Positions 51,013-63,770 of a DNA stretch of 64,000 nt are shown here, in pieces. Below the pieces are notes generated by a model, which did not search any database, had not been told where the DNA came from, and was given only the letters and a program-made list of their open reading frames with translations. The position numbers were made by a program, and so were the translations under genes. Source of the DNA: Glandiceps talaboti (taxonomy: Eukaryota; Hemichordata; Enteropneusta; Spengelidae); NCBI RefSeq assembly GCF_964340395.1, contig NC_135550.1, forward strand, positions 30,947,676 to 31,011,675, given 5' to 3'. Numbering within the stretch: the stretch's first letter is position 1; each line of letters opens with the position of its first letter.

Positions 51013-51309
51013 TGTGTCGTGTTGTGTCGTGTTGTGTTGTGTTGTGTTGTGTTGTGTTGTGTTGTGCTGTGCTGTGCTGTGCTGTGCTGTGTTGTGTTGT
51101 GCTGTGCTGTGCTGTGTTGTGTTGTGTTGTGTTGTGCTGTGCTGTGCTGTGTTGTGTTGTGTTGTGTTGTGTTGTGCTGTGCTGTGCTGTGTTGTGTTGT
51201 GTGTTGTGTTGTGTTGTGTTGTGTTGTGTTGTGTTGTGTTGTGTTGTGTTGTGTTGTGTTGTGTTGTGTTGTGTTGTGTTGTGTTGTGTTGTGCTGTGCT
51301 GTGCTGTGT
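51013..51309. repeat. (GTGTT)n/(GTGCT)n pentanucleotide repeat
   Basis: About 59 pentamers with GTGTC, GTGTT and GTGCT variants and one shortened unit near 51200. Because the period is five, frames in all phases stay open; the ORFs of 104-147 codons are artefacts. Confidence 0.98.
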
Positions 51310-52876
51310 GTACATGTATATTGCAAATAAGTTTATTTCATGATCACCACTATGAATACAATGATATACAATGATATATATGTAAATATATCGTTATTAA
51401 CTGAAAACATAAAATGATATAGCAAATCCAGAATCTTCAGACACGATAACTATAAGTTACACTCCTATATGATATGCACATGACGACACTTTTCAAGACT
51501 TTCGACCAATTGCTAACCTAATTAAGCTTATATAATATTCATTCATTCATTTATAGCAACAGATACATAAACAAATAAAGTTTGCATTTTTCGTCAACGT
51601 GCAAGTCATGAAGTTATTGTGTATATGTGTTGAGAGGTGATTGTGACCCAGCCAAGTCTTTAGCAGTAAGGTGGGTTGCATTGCTAGTAGCGAAATATGC
51701 TGGGTAAAAAAAGTGACGGTAAGCATCCTACGTGAATATTAAACAAGTAATACTATAGAAAGACTTGCCTCGAAGATATCATATAGAATAATAAAGATTT
51801 AATAGTTTAAAACGAAGGCTTTGCATAAATTAATAAAGGATAGAATTCATTAATTCTTGTCCTTACATTTATCTACTATGTTATTCAAACTGAAAAGGTT
51901 GGTTTTAATACGTGTTACTTAATCCTTCACATTGTGAGACGAGTTTTCCTTAAAACCAGAATAATGTCACTGGCCTAGAAATAACGTTCGAAGAATATCC
52001 AAAAAAAAAGTCTTGCTTTTTTCCTATATGGCAGACATTGTTTGTATCACCGCTCCTTCTCACCACCACCACCACCACCACCACCACCACCACCTCCATC
52101 ACCTTACTCTTTCCCTATTCAGTACTTCTGTTCTAACTACAATTAACATAACGATTAATATATATTTTATTTCATTGTTTCATATTGACACACACACCCA
52201 AAGTAGCAATTAATTGTAACAGCTTCTGAGTAATCACAATATAGGCCTATATTTTAATAAAGACGAATTTTGTGGTGCTGAAAACGATAGTAAGACAAAA
52301 TAGTGATACTGTAACATCTTCCAGCAGCTGTTCAAGTTCTTAATTTTAACTCGGACTATATCATCCCATACTGCAGGCATACTAAATTTCTTCAGTTTCC
52401 TATGCCACATTTAAAGTCATCAATTCATTCCGGGGAAAGTTACATCGGCTTCTTAGCTATCGTAAATCTAATTTCCGAAATCTGTTCACATTCTGGGCTA
52501 CATAGTCTGCTTGAGGGTAATTCAAAATCGACTGATTATAGCACGATTTTGTGCGTCATTGCTTTGTCACATAGGACATTTATTAAGTATTTAGTCGTAG
52601 GTGTACCGTAAAAATAGAGTTTGAATAACACACGATTAGCGTTACCAACGCTACCTCATAGGTGTGGGATAAACATGTTTCTATATCCGCAGGTGTGGAA
52701 ACTGGGAATGTAGTATGGAAAAATCTTCCTGTTGTAGATTCAATGTTGTTGCGTCTTTTAGTCTAAAATGTTCACTTTGTTTTAACAGATGTATAAACTG
52801 GTTTATTTTTTATTAATTAATTAATTGACTTAATTATCCATTGGTTAGTTAGTTGGTTGGTTGGTTGGTTGGTTGG

Positions 52877-52910
<34 letters not shown>

Positions 52911-53466
52911 AATTGATTATTGATTGTTTTCTTGATTTATCGATTATTTGGTTAGTTAGTTGATAGGTTGATAGATAGGTGGACATGCTGTGCACGGGTC
53001 ACAGTGAGCATCGCGCGCCTACCCATACACATCACGTATTCTGTATTGGGAGAGGGTTTTACACACGTTTCTCAGAGATATGGTTGTCAACTGACCGCAT
53101 CCTTGGTTTACCAGTAAATTCCTTGTCTGTCATTAATGGTGTTTAGTCTTTGTTCTATAAAATCACTAACAACTAAAGAGGTCAGTATTTTCTTTTCATC
53201 GGTCCATGATGAAAATGTTATTTCAAATGAAACCAATCCTACGAAGTAACCACAAAAGCGACGTCCTCAAACGCAATGAATCTTGGAGCCGGAAAATCGT
53301 CTACTGAACAATTGTTTGCCCCAATATTTTAATTGATTTCTTGATCGATTTATTCGCAGATACCTTTATTCGTATTTCAATTGATTTCTTGATCGATTTA
53401 TTTAGTGATAACTTGATTTGTAGTATATGTTATCTTGACAATGGATTTACGCATGATCTTTATCGG
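51310..53466. other. Intergenic sequence with short repeats
   Basis: No gene recognised. It contains a (CAC)n run at 52060-52094, a (TTGG)n-(TTGA)n run at 52853-52906 and a 48-base-spaced direct repeat AATTGATTTCTTGATCGATT at 53331 and 53379. Confidence 0.5.
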
Positions 53467-53471
53467 TTGTT

Positions 53472-53504
<33 letters not shown>
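53467..53504. repeat. (TTG)n trinucleotide repeat
   Basis: About twelve TTG units; the polyleucine frame is an artefact. Confidence 0.95.
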
Positions 53505-53775
53505 ACTAGAATGTACAAATCTGATCGTACATGTCACGTCATACCAAATATTCCACCCTTGCTATATGGATAAATTTTTATCTGCATATTTATGTTTTCA
53601 ATATGACCTGCCGCCGTATTTTGTAACCACAAAGGAGAAAAGCAAGTAAAACATAACTTAAAATATAAAGATTACTATCTCATGATCTTGGCAGATAACA
53701 ATCGAAAGGGATATACATTGTAACTGGATTTAAGGCTCAAAACAGCCGTGATTGGCTACACACGGACAGGTAATC

Positions 53776-53778
<3 letters not shown>

Positions 53779-53824
<46 letters not shown>

Positions 53825-53895
53825 ACACATACACACATACATAAGCTCGCACACACGCGCTCACGTACGCGCACACGCAGACACAAACACACACG
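53779..53895. repeat. (CA)n microsatellite, interrupted
   Basis: An uninterrupted CA run to about 53819, then CATA, CGCA and CACG variants. Confidence 0.96.
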
Positions 53896-54600
53896 TATAT
53901 CCACAACAATATGTACACATGTGCACTGACGGAATCTGCCCTCAGGAGTAAACTATTTCGATAAAAATTGTCCTTCAAACTTTGTGATTCACACGATGTA
54001 CATATACCGTGGTATAATTGGACGGCTGTGACTTCTGGTTTAGCAAGTTGGAGAAATAATACACACTCTCTTTAAGATTGTTATCGGTGTTCAATACCAA
54101 CGCGACACACGACGACGCCGTCAGAAGTCATCATCGGGGAATTCATGATTATCGAAAGTGGGGTGATTACCTAGTCTTGACGAATGTCGCCATCTTTTCA
54201 TAGAGAATACCTGCACTCAATAGTTAGTGATGTACCAACATATCGAATCAGTGTCGTCATAGTAACTATTACAATAATGCTTATAGAAAAAAATCCTGAT
54301 ATGTGCATTAAATTGCCCCTAAAATGCCGCGATAGCCCCGTAATCAGCGCCTCTTATCTGGTACACAGGTATTTTTCTCTCACGGTCGTAATATGCGCAG
54401 ATGATTATTGTGTTCAGAAAGCACATCCGCCGTAAAGTCTACAGATAAAAACGTTTTGTTGAGAAAGGTGTATAGTTGTAAGGTGCCTTGTCGGATTTCA
54501 CTGGAAAACGTGCACAATGGCAAGTCAAAAAAGAAAATAATGGCAAGTCAAAAAAAGAAAATTACTGGGTATATTGAAAAGCCGCTGAGAAAACGTAGGA
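53896..54600. other. Intergenic sequence
   Basis: Moderately complex, CpG-containing sequence with no recognised gene. A 23-base tandem duplication lies at 54516-54562 (AATGGCAAGTC followed by an A/G run, twice). Confidence 0.4.
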
Positions 54601-55160
54601 ATGCAGTTCATTCATAGATATCGTGATAACAAATAAGAAGCGAATGTTGTCAATAATTGCAGCGGAGAAAAAATCATCATCACCTTCCCTGCATGAGGTA
54701 TTGCCGTGCACTGGGGATTAGTTCAAAATATTATTGAAAATGCCTTTAATTGTGCGCCCCTTCTGCACAGGAAGAGAGAAAATTACCTCGCCATGCCGAG
54801 GCATGCATTCATTCTAGCGGCAATGTAAATTTCCACAAAGAAAAGCGTCAGTTCAGAAATTTCACATACACTAATAGCCGTGAAAAAAAGTGAATAGCTC
54901 GTACAAAGCGCTGTAAATCAGGGAAGTGCAATTTAATTGTCGCTTTCTCTCTCCGGTCAATATTAAAGCGCACATATTTAAACTCGGCAGGCGATGTCGA
55001 ATTAATTTTCATTTCCTAAATGGGGGTTTAATTTGGCGTGTTCACCATTTCATTTAGATGAATTATTGATCCCCATCTCTGCCGCCAAATGTAGAACTCT
55101 TGCCAATACAGCTTCAGGCAATTTGATGTTTTGATTGTGAGGAGTGAGTTTATCTTTCTA
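54600..55160. promoter_or_regulatory. Candidate conserved noncoding element
   Basis: The most enhancer-like texture in the window: about 560 bases without simple repeats and with many CpGs. Clustered homeodomain words are TAATTG at 54747 and 54934 and ATTAATTTTC at 55001. There is also GAGGCATGCATTC (54800) and a TGATTG word near 55132. All frames are interrupted by stops, so it is not coding. The call rests on texture and motif density, not on an alignment. Confidence 0.35.
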
Positions 55161-57989
55161 CATTTCACTAGTTGATATTATTACGTTTGTTCTCTATCCT
55201 TCGATACTGGGACCTTTAACTTCAACAGTTCAAAACTCTTTTGGGGATTCTCCGACTACGAACATATTGGTCAGGCTGTACAGCTTCACAATATGTTGAG
55301 TCATTCAAGCTGTTACGTAATAAACATTTATATGCATTTTTTTATTCCCCTGTGTTTATTTAAATTATTTGTATTAGCATCCTTTCAATGGAATACCCTA
55401 ATCAAAAGTGGGTTTGATGATCTCATTTGTGAGCCAGTGTATTGTTAACACTATTGTGATTATTTTACCCCGGGTCACATCATTTAATTGAACCCTATCT
55501 CTGGTAATCAGACTACTACTAGTACGTTGATACAATTAGATTTCAACGACTAACATATTAAAAATCGTCAGTGTAAAATTATGTTTTCAGTTTGGAGTTC
55601 TAAGCCCTGAATCTCTAAATATTTCATTACGTTGTTGCACAATTAATGGTTTGGTCAGATCAAAACATGTAGTACTCCAAGGGACATTATGATTGCTATA
55701 TCTCCTCTTGAAAATAACAATAGTATTTACTACATACAATGAAATGATAAAGGCAATTGCAATTTTTAATGCTCGACTGGGGGGACATGTTTGTAAGTGC
55801 CTTTACCATTTCATTGTATATATTTGTAAAAGAAACAGGGGTATAACAAAAGGAAGGTATGGAAGTCAAGGAACTCCAAATTTATCCCCCTCATCTTACA
55901 CACACTTTCCAAGCTTCCTCTCCTTTTCTTCAGATGTCTTTCGTGATGTATCAATAGTCTTGTTTATCAAATAGAAATAAAATTGTCTCTACTGTAATGA
56001 GCTTGCAACGTCTTAATAAAGTTACGTAACATTAGCTTCAACACGTGTCATCATCGGTCTGTTTGGTATGCAGGCAAACATACAATACACCTAACTCGTT
56101 GATTTCCAATGAACTTAACTGTTTTTCCCATGTGAAAACGAATAACAGTCCATTGTAAATCCATGGTGTACCTTCCAATTAGCCATTCCCAGGGGAATAC
56201 CTGAATAAACGTTGGTGATGAGAAATGCATCGAATCTTAAATTGTACCAACTTGACAAATAACGGTAAAATGAGTGTGAAGTTTTTCATCCATTTTATGG
56301 CGATGTTTTTTTCTACAGATAGTTCATAATTAGGGAAATGTATTCGTAATTATGCATAAACATTCTGAATACTAATGTATAAAAAGAGTTTCACAAAAAT
56401 TAACATCGGCAAAGATGGTAATAGATGATATGTTTTTGTTTTCCAAGTTTTTACTTGTACCGCGGATTCTCACCGTAGTACTATCATTTGTATACCATCG
56501 TGTCGATGCGACTGGTCACATTTTAAGTGGTTGTGTGTGCATGGTATTTGCATTTCTCCGATTTTATTGTCTTGAGTGCCATGGGGCAAGCGTAGATACA
56601 GTATACTGGATAAGCAACAGGTCAGTGATGGAATTATCGTCATCATCATTATTATTATTCTATGTCTGTCTGTCTGTCAAACAGTTGTCACGATCTAAAA
56701 ACGTTTGTTTTCTCTTCACGCATTCACTATGAAACTTCGAGTAGTTATTTTAATAGATGAATAGCACACTTGAACATTTTGAAAGTAGGTGTAAATAGAA
56801 AACGTCATATTTGGAGAAATCCTCAACCTCTGCCCACGCCTTGTCAAACGCCTTTTCAACTTTGACTTCTAGAAACCATGCGTGGAGCGCAAGAACTTGT
56901 TGGTATGACCAATTCTTTTGAAAATTAGGAGTTTCATTTGAATTCGGCTGCAAACGAAATTTCCATTTAAGTTTTGCTTGCTGCTAATATCACTAGAATA
57001 AAAAAGCGTATTTTCAAATGCATCCATGCCTTATTTCAGTCACGTTGTTCAGTCGAAATAAGAGAAATACAAATATTCAACAGTTTGAGTAAGTATTACC
57101 TAGGAATATTACAGGGGGATTAGTTATCAAACAGTAACAAAATCCTTTATTGATTTCAACATTTTTTTTCAATAACCTGACTTGACCGAGATTTGCTTTA
57201 TCCGTGACATTTTCAACCGCATCAAAGATTTACCTCTATAGGGATATTATTTCTCATGAACTTTAATGAAGATACTTATGTCTGCAAGCGATGCTGCATT
57301 TGAAATGTTATATAGAGGTGTTGGTAACGTTGAATGTGGACTTGAATCGTGATCGCATATCAGATCATGAATATGGCAAATTATGTAGTTTCCTCCCGAT
57401 ATGCACAATTCTTTGATATCGTGATCTTTAGCCCTGCGGTCCCAACGTTCATTTCCTACTACTGCAAGTGGCAACACACTAAGAACGTGCTTCCTTGCAA
57501 TGTACAATATCCCTGGCAACTGGACATGACGCCCTAAGCTACTAACAAAATATACACATGCCGTGTATGCACCATGCAGGGATAAAAAGTAGGAATTTAT
57601 AAATTGGTAAATGGCTGACTTGAACGGCATATTCTACTGAAATTGTTTGCTTGTTTGATCTAGGTCGAAATACAATTATTATGACGCATTCTTAGGTACA
57701 TAGCAAGATGGTGGCAGGAATTGAAACCTTGATGTTGTGTTAAATGTAGTCCATCATATAGCACAACGACATTTAACAAGTTCCATGACTATATCAAATC
57801 TGAGTGGGTATTTTAGGTATGACATAATTTGTTGTCAATGTAGACATATTTGAACGGAGTCGTTAAAATCTATGATTTCGTGTATGTATGTATTTCTCAT
57901 TATAATCGTTATGGCAGCGTGACACGGTAAATTATTTCATTTTCAGATTACGTATTATTAGTTTCCACCATAACAACGGACCGAGTACT
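55161..57989. other. Intergenic sequence
   Basis: No gene assigned. Open frames of 105 codons (56415-56732, plus) and 127 codons (57247-57630, minus, overlapped by a 62-codon plus frame) contain no motif I recognise. Confidence 0.4.
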
Positions 57990-58270
57990 GTTTTTTTAAA
58001 TCTTGTTCGTGTCACGTCATGGCATTTGAATCAACGAACGTGTCAGTGTCTCTTGCTGCGAACACTCCCGTTGCGAAATTGAATTGCAGACCTCGCCGCA
58101 CTTTTAGGGTATTTGTTCTACCGCACCTCTTCTCTATAACGACACAAAGCGATGCCTTCACATCCAGTCTTCCGTTCACCATGGAAACACTCATCATTTT
58201 CGCCGCGTGAGATGCAAGACTTTTAGCGCTGCTGCCAGACTCTCATTTGAGGTTCCATCACAAACGAATA
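57990..58270. promoter_or_regulatory. Candidate conserved noncoding block
   Basis: A CpG-rich, complex stretch open on both strands (61 and 63 codons), containing an RFX half-site CCATGGAAAC (58179-58188). It could be an enhancer or an unrecognised exon; no flanking splice sites decide it. Confidence 0.25.
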
Positions 58271-58676
58271 GGTAGCTGGGACACCCCGGTGTGTTGCATT
58301 TACTATATCAGTATCAGGGATTGAAAGCCAACCGGCAATCAGAGAAAATTGAAATTACTATGAATATCAGTAAATATGCCCATTTCCTTCGCAGTATATT
58401 ACCTCTGGTAAATTCCTTCGAATAGTAAATGGTTTGAAAGTCTCGGCATGAGCCCAACATTCAATAAAGCCAGTTTTAGTCTATTTATCCATGTCACGTA
58501 CACCTACCAAACAAATTGTTTAGATTGTTCATTTTAGTTTTAAGTGCTCATCCAGGCATTTCGATTTATATAATTTGTTGGTGAATTAGTCGAAAAAGAA
58601 CAGACTTTGATTTTTAATGTATGTCATTAGAAATAAAGGAACACAAACTGCAAGTAAATATCCAGTTGTATTGTGG
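58271..58676. other. Intergenic sequence
   Basis: No gene or structure recognised before the compound microsatellite. Confidence 0.5.
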
Positions 58677-58828
58677 TGTCTGTCTGTATGTATGTATGTA
58701 TGTATGTATGTATGTATGTATGTATGTATGTATGTATGTATGTATGTATGTATGTATGTATGTATGTATGTATGTATGTATGTATGTATGTATGTATGTA
58801 TGTATGTATGTATGTGTGTGTGTGTGTA

Positions 58829-58859
<31 letters not shown>

Positions 58860-58958
58860 ATGTATGTATGTATGTATGTATGTATGTATGTATGTATGCA
58901 TGCATGCATGCACGCACGCACGCACGCACGTGTGTGTGTGTGTGTGTGTCTGTCTGTA

Positions 58959-59019
<61 letters not shown>

Positions 59020-59100
59020 GTATGTATGTATGTGTGTATGTATGTATGTATGTATGTATGTATGTATGTCAGTTATGATGACGATGGCGACGACGACGAC

Positions 59101-59147
<47 letters not shown>

Positions 59148-59154
59148 CGATGAC

Positions 59155-59201
<47 letters not shown>

Positions 59202-59226
59202 CGATGATGATGATGATGATGATGAT
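58677..59226. repeat. Large compound microsatellite: CTGT/TATG/TG/GCAC tetramers, then (GAT)n
   Basis: About 130 bases of TATG, then TG, TATG, GCAT and GCAC blocks, CTGT, TATG again, then about 45 GAT/GAC triplets (59076-59226). The polyaspartate, polyisoleucine and polymethionine frames (up to 223 codons) are artefacts. Confidence 0.98.
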
Positions 59227-59999
59227 CCACAATAAATATAATGTTACAAACAAATCGTTTTGAATAAATCTCAAATAGGGTTTATTAATACCAAGCAATT
59301 ACGTATAGCAAAGCATTGAGTTATCTGTAGTAGGTTCATTATCAAAGATATTACTTATTTATTTATTTATTTATTTATTAAATTAATTTATTCATTTATT
59401 TAGCTGTGTACACAAGAAGTGACATTGGCAAAAGAACTTAACAAATGTAGCATTGATGTTCACTTATTTTAAAGGTATGTATTAAAGGATACTTACTAAA
59501 CTTGAATGTATTATTGAATGAAGAATGTGTATGATCAGCACCATATACGGTGAGTTATTCCGATATACATCAACTGTTCACAATGTATTTATCTTGTATG
59601 TAGTTTACTTGAATTAATTTGTTATTTCTTTCAGTATACATAGCTAACTCATCCTATTGTATTTTAATACATGATGTGTCCTCCAATACACCAAATCCAG
59701 TGGATTTGGGATGCTAACAGCATTACAACAGCGACCATTCCTCTCTCAAACTAATCAGTCCGTTCAACAAAGCATTCTTTAAAGTGGCCCACACGGTTAA
59801 AGAATAGTACATTGGTTCCGCAGACTTAGTCTACTCTAATTCTGCAATATTTCTGTGTCCATTTCGGTTCGTCCCAACCTGATCTTTCACTAAGTATTCG
59901 TTTCCGGCAATTCAATAGCTGAAAGAAAGGGTCGAGTTCTATTTCACTGCAAAGTAAAATACATAACTACACTATAATAAATTTCATCACTGTCACCGA
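59227..59999. other. Intergenic sequence
   Basis: A (TTTA)n tract lies at 59349-59402. A 19-base hairpin CCAAATCCAGTGGATTTGG lies at 59691-59709. No gene recognised. Confidence 0.5.
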
Positions 60000-60370
60000 A
60001 GAAATTGACTACAACATATATTTTGCTTTCAGGCGCATACATTCGCTCTTTTCCGGCTTCGAAATTAAAGATGCACAGTTATTTTCTTTGTTGTCCCGTT
60101 CTAGTCGTTATAATTGCTCGCGTTCAATCAATCAGCACGCTGCCTGGGGTTCCTTTTAGAGTCGAGCTTTTTGTGTTTGTGCAGATTGGAGAATCAATTC
60201 TCTGCCCGAAGAAAACAGCATTTCAGTTCGCCGCCATTGAATCCAGGCACACGCTGGAGACAAAAGAAACTCGCTTCTGACAGTGAAACGGACAAGTCGC
60301 AATGGATTTCTATAGTTTGCCTCACAATGGGAGCACGCGACTCACCCGATTCCCAGGCCCATTATAGAAA
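60000..60370. promoter_or_regulatory. Candidate conserved noncoding block
   Basis: A complex CpG-containing sequence with a PBX-HOX-type ATCAATCA (60127-60134). Two overlapping frames (91 and 86 codons) show no recognisable domain. Confidence 0.25.
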
Positions 60371-61229
60371 GTAAAATTTACAATACTCTGCCTGAAATGA
60401 CATGGAATTGCGAAATGTACACAAACCGAAGCTTAGTAATGTTAAGACACTGTATTGTTCAACTTACTGTTTATTGTTGTCGAATTTCCCATCGATTCAC
60501 TATGAAATAGCAGTACTCTTCGGATCCACCTGACCTCCGAGTACTCTTATTAGTATTGTACATTTTTTTTAATGCTATACTCTCTGTTGTTGAATATTGG
60601 TAGCTGCACCTGCACAATTTCTTTTCATACGACATTATCACGGAAAAATCGCCTTTCAGTATATAGAATCTCAGACTCAATCTTTCTAATTATCGTGCTT
60701 GGAGTAAATCACCGAAGCAAATGCACCAAGGGGAGCACAGGAGCATTGAGGTGGACTCTTATTCGATGCGGTGTTTTATCCATTTACAAGTTATAAGTAT
60801 ATTGTGAAACGACTACTTAATATCTCGTGAACCGTGCAAGAGACGGCCATTGTCCACATTTTTCTTTGTTAGATCGGAACACTGACGACAACCTTGGAAA
60901 ATTTGGAGCGCTGCATCTTTGGCAACCGAACAATGTTTATATTTCGTGATTCTATGTTATTCAAAGATATTACATAGAGTCTAATGACAATCAATATGAA
61001 GTCTTTGTTACCCCCGTCTAATAAATTGACAAGGTTCAGACTATTTGTGTTATACTTATCAGATCAACAGTTGATATCCTATCCTATCCTATCCATCCAG
61101 TTACTCCAACAAAGTTCAAATTTTGAAGGATTTCGCCTCCGTCAAATGAGTAATCATTTCAAATATTCTCTTCCATTACCACATTGTCCCGTTTCAATGA
61201 AACCCCTCAGTTACTCACAATGGATAGCG
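60371..61229. other. Intergenic sequence
   Basis: No gene recognised. A short (TATCC)n tract lies at about 61075-61095. Confidence 0.45.
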
Positions 61230-61660
61230 CACGATATACAATAAATCACCGTCAATTATTAATAACATTTCATTTTCCGCCTGTTTACTTTGCGTTTTTG
61301 TGTAAATTTCCTCGGCTATTGCGGCGGCTTTCTCACATCGACTGAAATGAACACAAAGGTCAAAGTCCTCTTCGTTCTGTCACTATTAGCAATACATTTT
61401 AGATGTTGTCATGCCACTTACTTCGACTGAGCGCCTCTAATGTGTGGAAATATGACATGATGTTCCATAATAATGGCATTTTATGTGATTTCCCTGTTAA
61501 TTTTCTTGTCCCATTTCAACCCATTATATGGAAGGAATGTGTTCATTTTTCATATTTAATTACGAGGCTATTGTTCGCTCTATTTGCTCGCCTTACGTTG
61601 ATTCTTCGTATTCTTTCCATTTGGTTAATTGCAATTTGTACTTGCATAATGCATCAACTT
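61230..61660. promoter_or_regulatory. Candidate conserved noncoding block
   Basis: A complex sequence with a FOX site TGTTTAC (61282-61288), an HNF4-type AGGTCAAAGTCC (61357-61368) and AATTATTAATAA. The 88- and 74-codon frames downstream are unassigned. Confidence 0.25.
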
Positions 61661-61891
61661 CACCTATGATTATTTCTTCAAAGTGTTCGGATTTATGTGT
61701 GTATCATTACCCTCTTTCAATGAAAATTTTGGGTAATTGTCATGTCAATTGAAAAAGTCAACTTTAAGTTTTAAAAAAAATCAGCCAACGAAACGATACA
61801 ACACAGAACTAAATGTGTACATTTGATAATTAATCCGGAGACATTTCTTCTGCTACAATTTCGATAAAATCTCAGTCGTGTTATCTTTGCC

Positions 61892-61949
61892 ATCCATCCA
61901 TCCATCCATCCACCCACCTAACCACCCACCCACCCACCCACCCACCCAC
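61892..61949. repeat. (CATC)n-(CACC)n microsatellite
   Basis: About five CATC units, then about nine CACC units with one AACC interruption. Confidence 0.95.
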
Positions 61950-63149
61950 TCGTCCGTTTGATGTATTTTTAATTTTCTAATGTTGGTGTCAGAGCTCAAT
62001 TTATTGATTAGACTGTAACTTGTTGGTTACATCCGTCAATTGCCTCGCAGCTGATAATATAACTATTTCCTTATACCGGGAAATTAAACCATCCAAAATG
62101 CATAGTATCAGTACATAGGTAAATGACTAGACCGTGTCATCCCATTTTGACATGTCAATACACTGTCAACCCTCTCAACGAATCGCATTGCCAGTATCTA
62201 CATACCATTCATATCAGCGTCATACACTGACATATTGTTAATCACTTCACCACCCCCAAAAAAGAACACAAAGGAATTACTACGGGATAGTCGTCTTTGT
62301 TAGACATGTTTGCTAGCAATGTAATAATATATCCGAATTAAAAAATAAAGCTCTACAAGTGTGACATGGTAGAAGTTTGTCGTGTAAATATAAATGACAT
62401 GATTGACATTATTAACTCATCACTAGTAGTCTCGATAACAACAATCCGTGTTTGAAGACACATAGTGTTAAAAAGGATAAACTCCTGGCCTATAAAATTA
62501 TACAATTTTATTAGATAGCTGCATCGACAAACAACGGTGTATTACTTAATTGTGGTGGTAATTAATAGGCAAATACGATCAATAATGAATGAATACATAA
62601 TCCTCACATATCTAGTCCAGATTTTTTTTATTAAAAGTCATTTTAAACAAAAATCTAATTTGCGATAATCAATGTGAATTGCTATAATGAAATTCGACTG
62701 AGGAAATTAAAAATAAACATTGTATGTGACCAAAAGGTGAAAGGTCACCTTGGGCAGAGTTTAGTATTAATTTAGAGGGTTTTTTTCAAAGGTTTTTCCG
62801 TTTCTCTGTATCATTTAGACCTTGTTTTTTAGCCCCAGTAGGAATAGCTGAACTAAGATTGTTTGATGTTAGCCGACATTCAAGAATACGACCGTGTTCT
62901 CTCACTTTTGTACGTCAGAATGCAAAAGGCTCAGATAACTCATGCAATTACACAAAAGAATATGGACTTTAATTGGCCTTTCAGGACGTCGTTGATTTCA
63001 ATGTTGGCAAGTTATTTTTAATACATCGTTATGTGTCGTATCCCTTGCTTGTTGGACTAAGTTGAGTGTCTAAGGTTGTACTTCGCTGCATGTCGATATA
63101 TACTGCGATCAGAAGCACCGTTTCTGGGGAAATTGACATTAAATCTTTA
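61950..63149. other. AT-rich intergenic sequence
   Basis: No gene recognised. Confidence 0.5.
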
Positions 63150-63770
63150 AAACTTTGTCCCGTGTTTTAGTGAAAGTCCCTCCGATAAACGAGACATAAT
63201 TATAGATTTCATTCTTCCGTTGAAATGCACACCCTTTTATTCTGCGAGAGCATAGTGTTCCTGTATTAATTTATTGTTTACGTTGACATGGATACTAAAA
63301 TTGCTGCTAACCCTCCCGGGCAAGACTAAATAGTTGTTCTAAATTTTCATCAAATGGGTGTTGGTTTTCATCCACTTTCTCCTCTTCTCTTTGCTGAGTA
63401 CATAATATGGCGCCATGGAAAGCAGAGAGGAAAAAAGCAGGAAATTGTTATGCACTAGTCGACTCCGGTGTTTTTCATTGCTCTATTCCAATTATGGGTC
63501 TTTTCAGCACAGGTTCCCTTCTTCAATATCGCTGCCATTCATATGAATCGATTCACTGTCTAATGGGAAAATTTCCTTCATTCACGTAGTTAATAAGACA
63601 AGATTTAATGGACGAGATCAATAAATGCCAAAACAGCGATTTCACTCGCATTATAGCGTCGCCTACTTTCTTTTGTCCGAGGCTGACTTTTTACATAGTG
63701 TGACAGAATCCTTTTCCTGTTTTAATTTTGGCGTTTTTGCGCAGTTTAGAAACACGCACATCGGGGGAAT
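63150..63770. promoter_or_regulatory. Candidate conserved noncoding block
   Basis: A complex CpG-bearing sequence with a FOX site TGTTTAC near 63276 and a 10-base palindrome ATGGCGCCAT (63407-63416) with a YY1-like GCCAT. The 60-codon frame at 63407 matches nothing I know. Confidence 0.25.

Noticed and set aside
51013-51309. Cysteine/valine-rich and Thr-Gln-His-rich ORFs
   Set aside because: They are translations of a pentanucleotide repeat open in several frames.
54540-54617. Start of a hAT-like or zinc-finger transposase (basic N-terminus)
   Set aside because: Only about 25 codons, no domain follows, and the ATG lies in a tandem slippage repeat.
56415-56732. 105-codon ORF with hydrophobic stretches
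   Set aside because: No recognised motif, signal or splice context; composition is that of AT-rich noncoding DNA ending in a CTGT repeat.
58586-59298. ORFs of 60-223 codons, including polyaspartate and histidine-rich frames
   Set aside because: Pure microsatellite translations.
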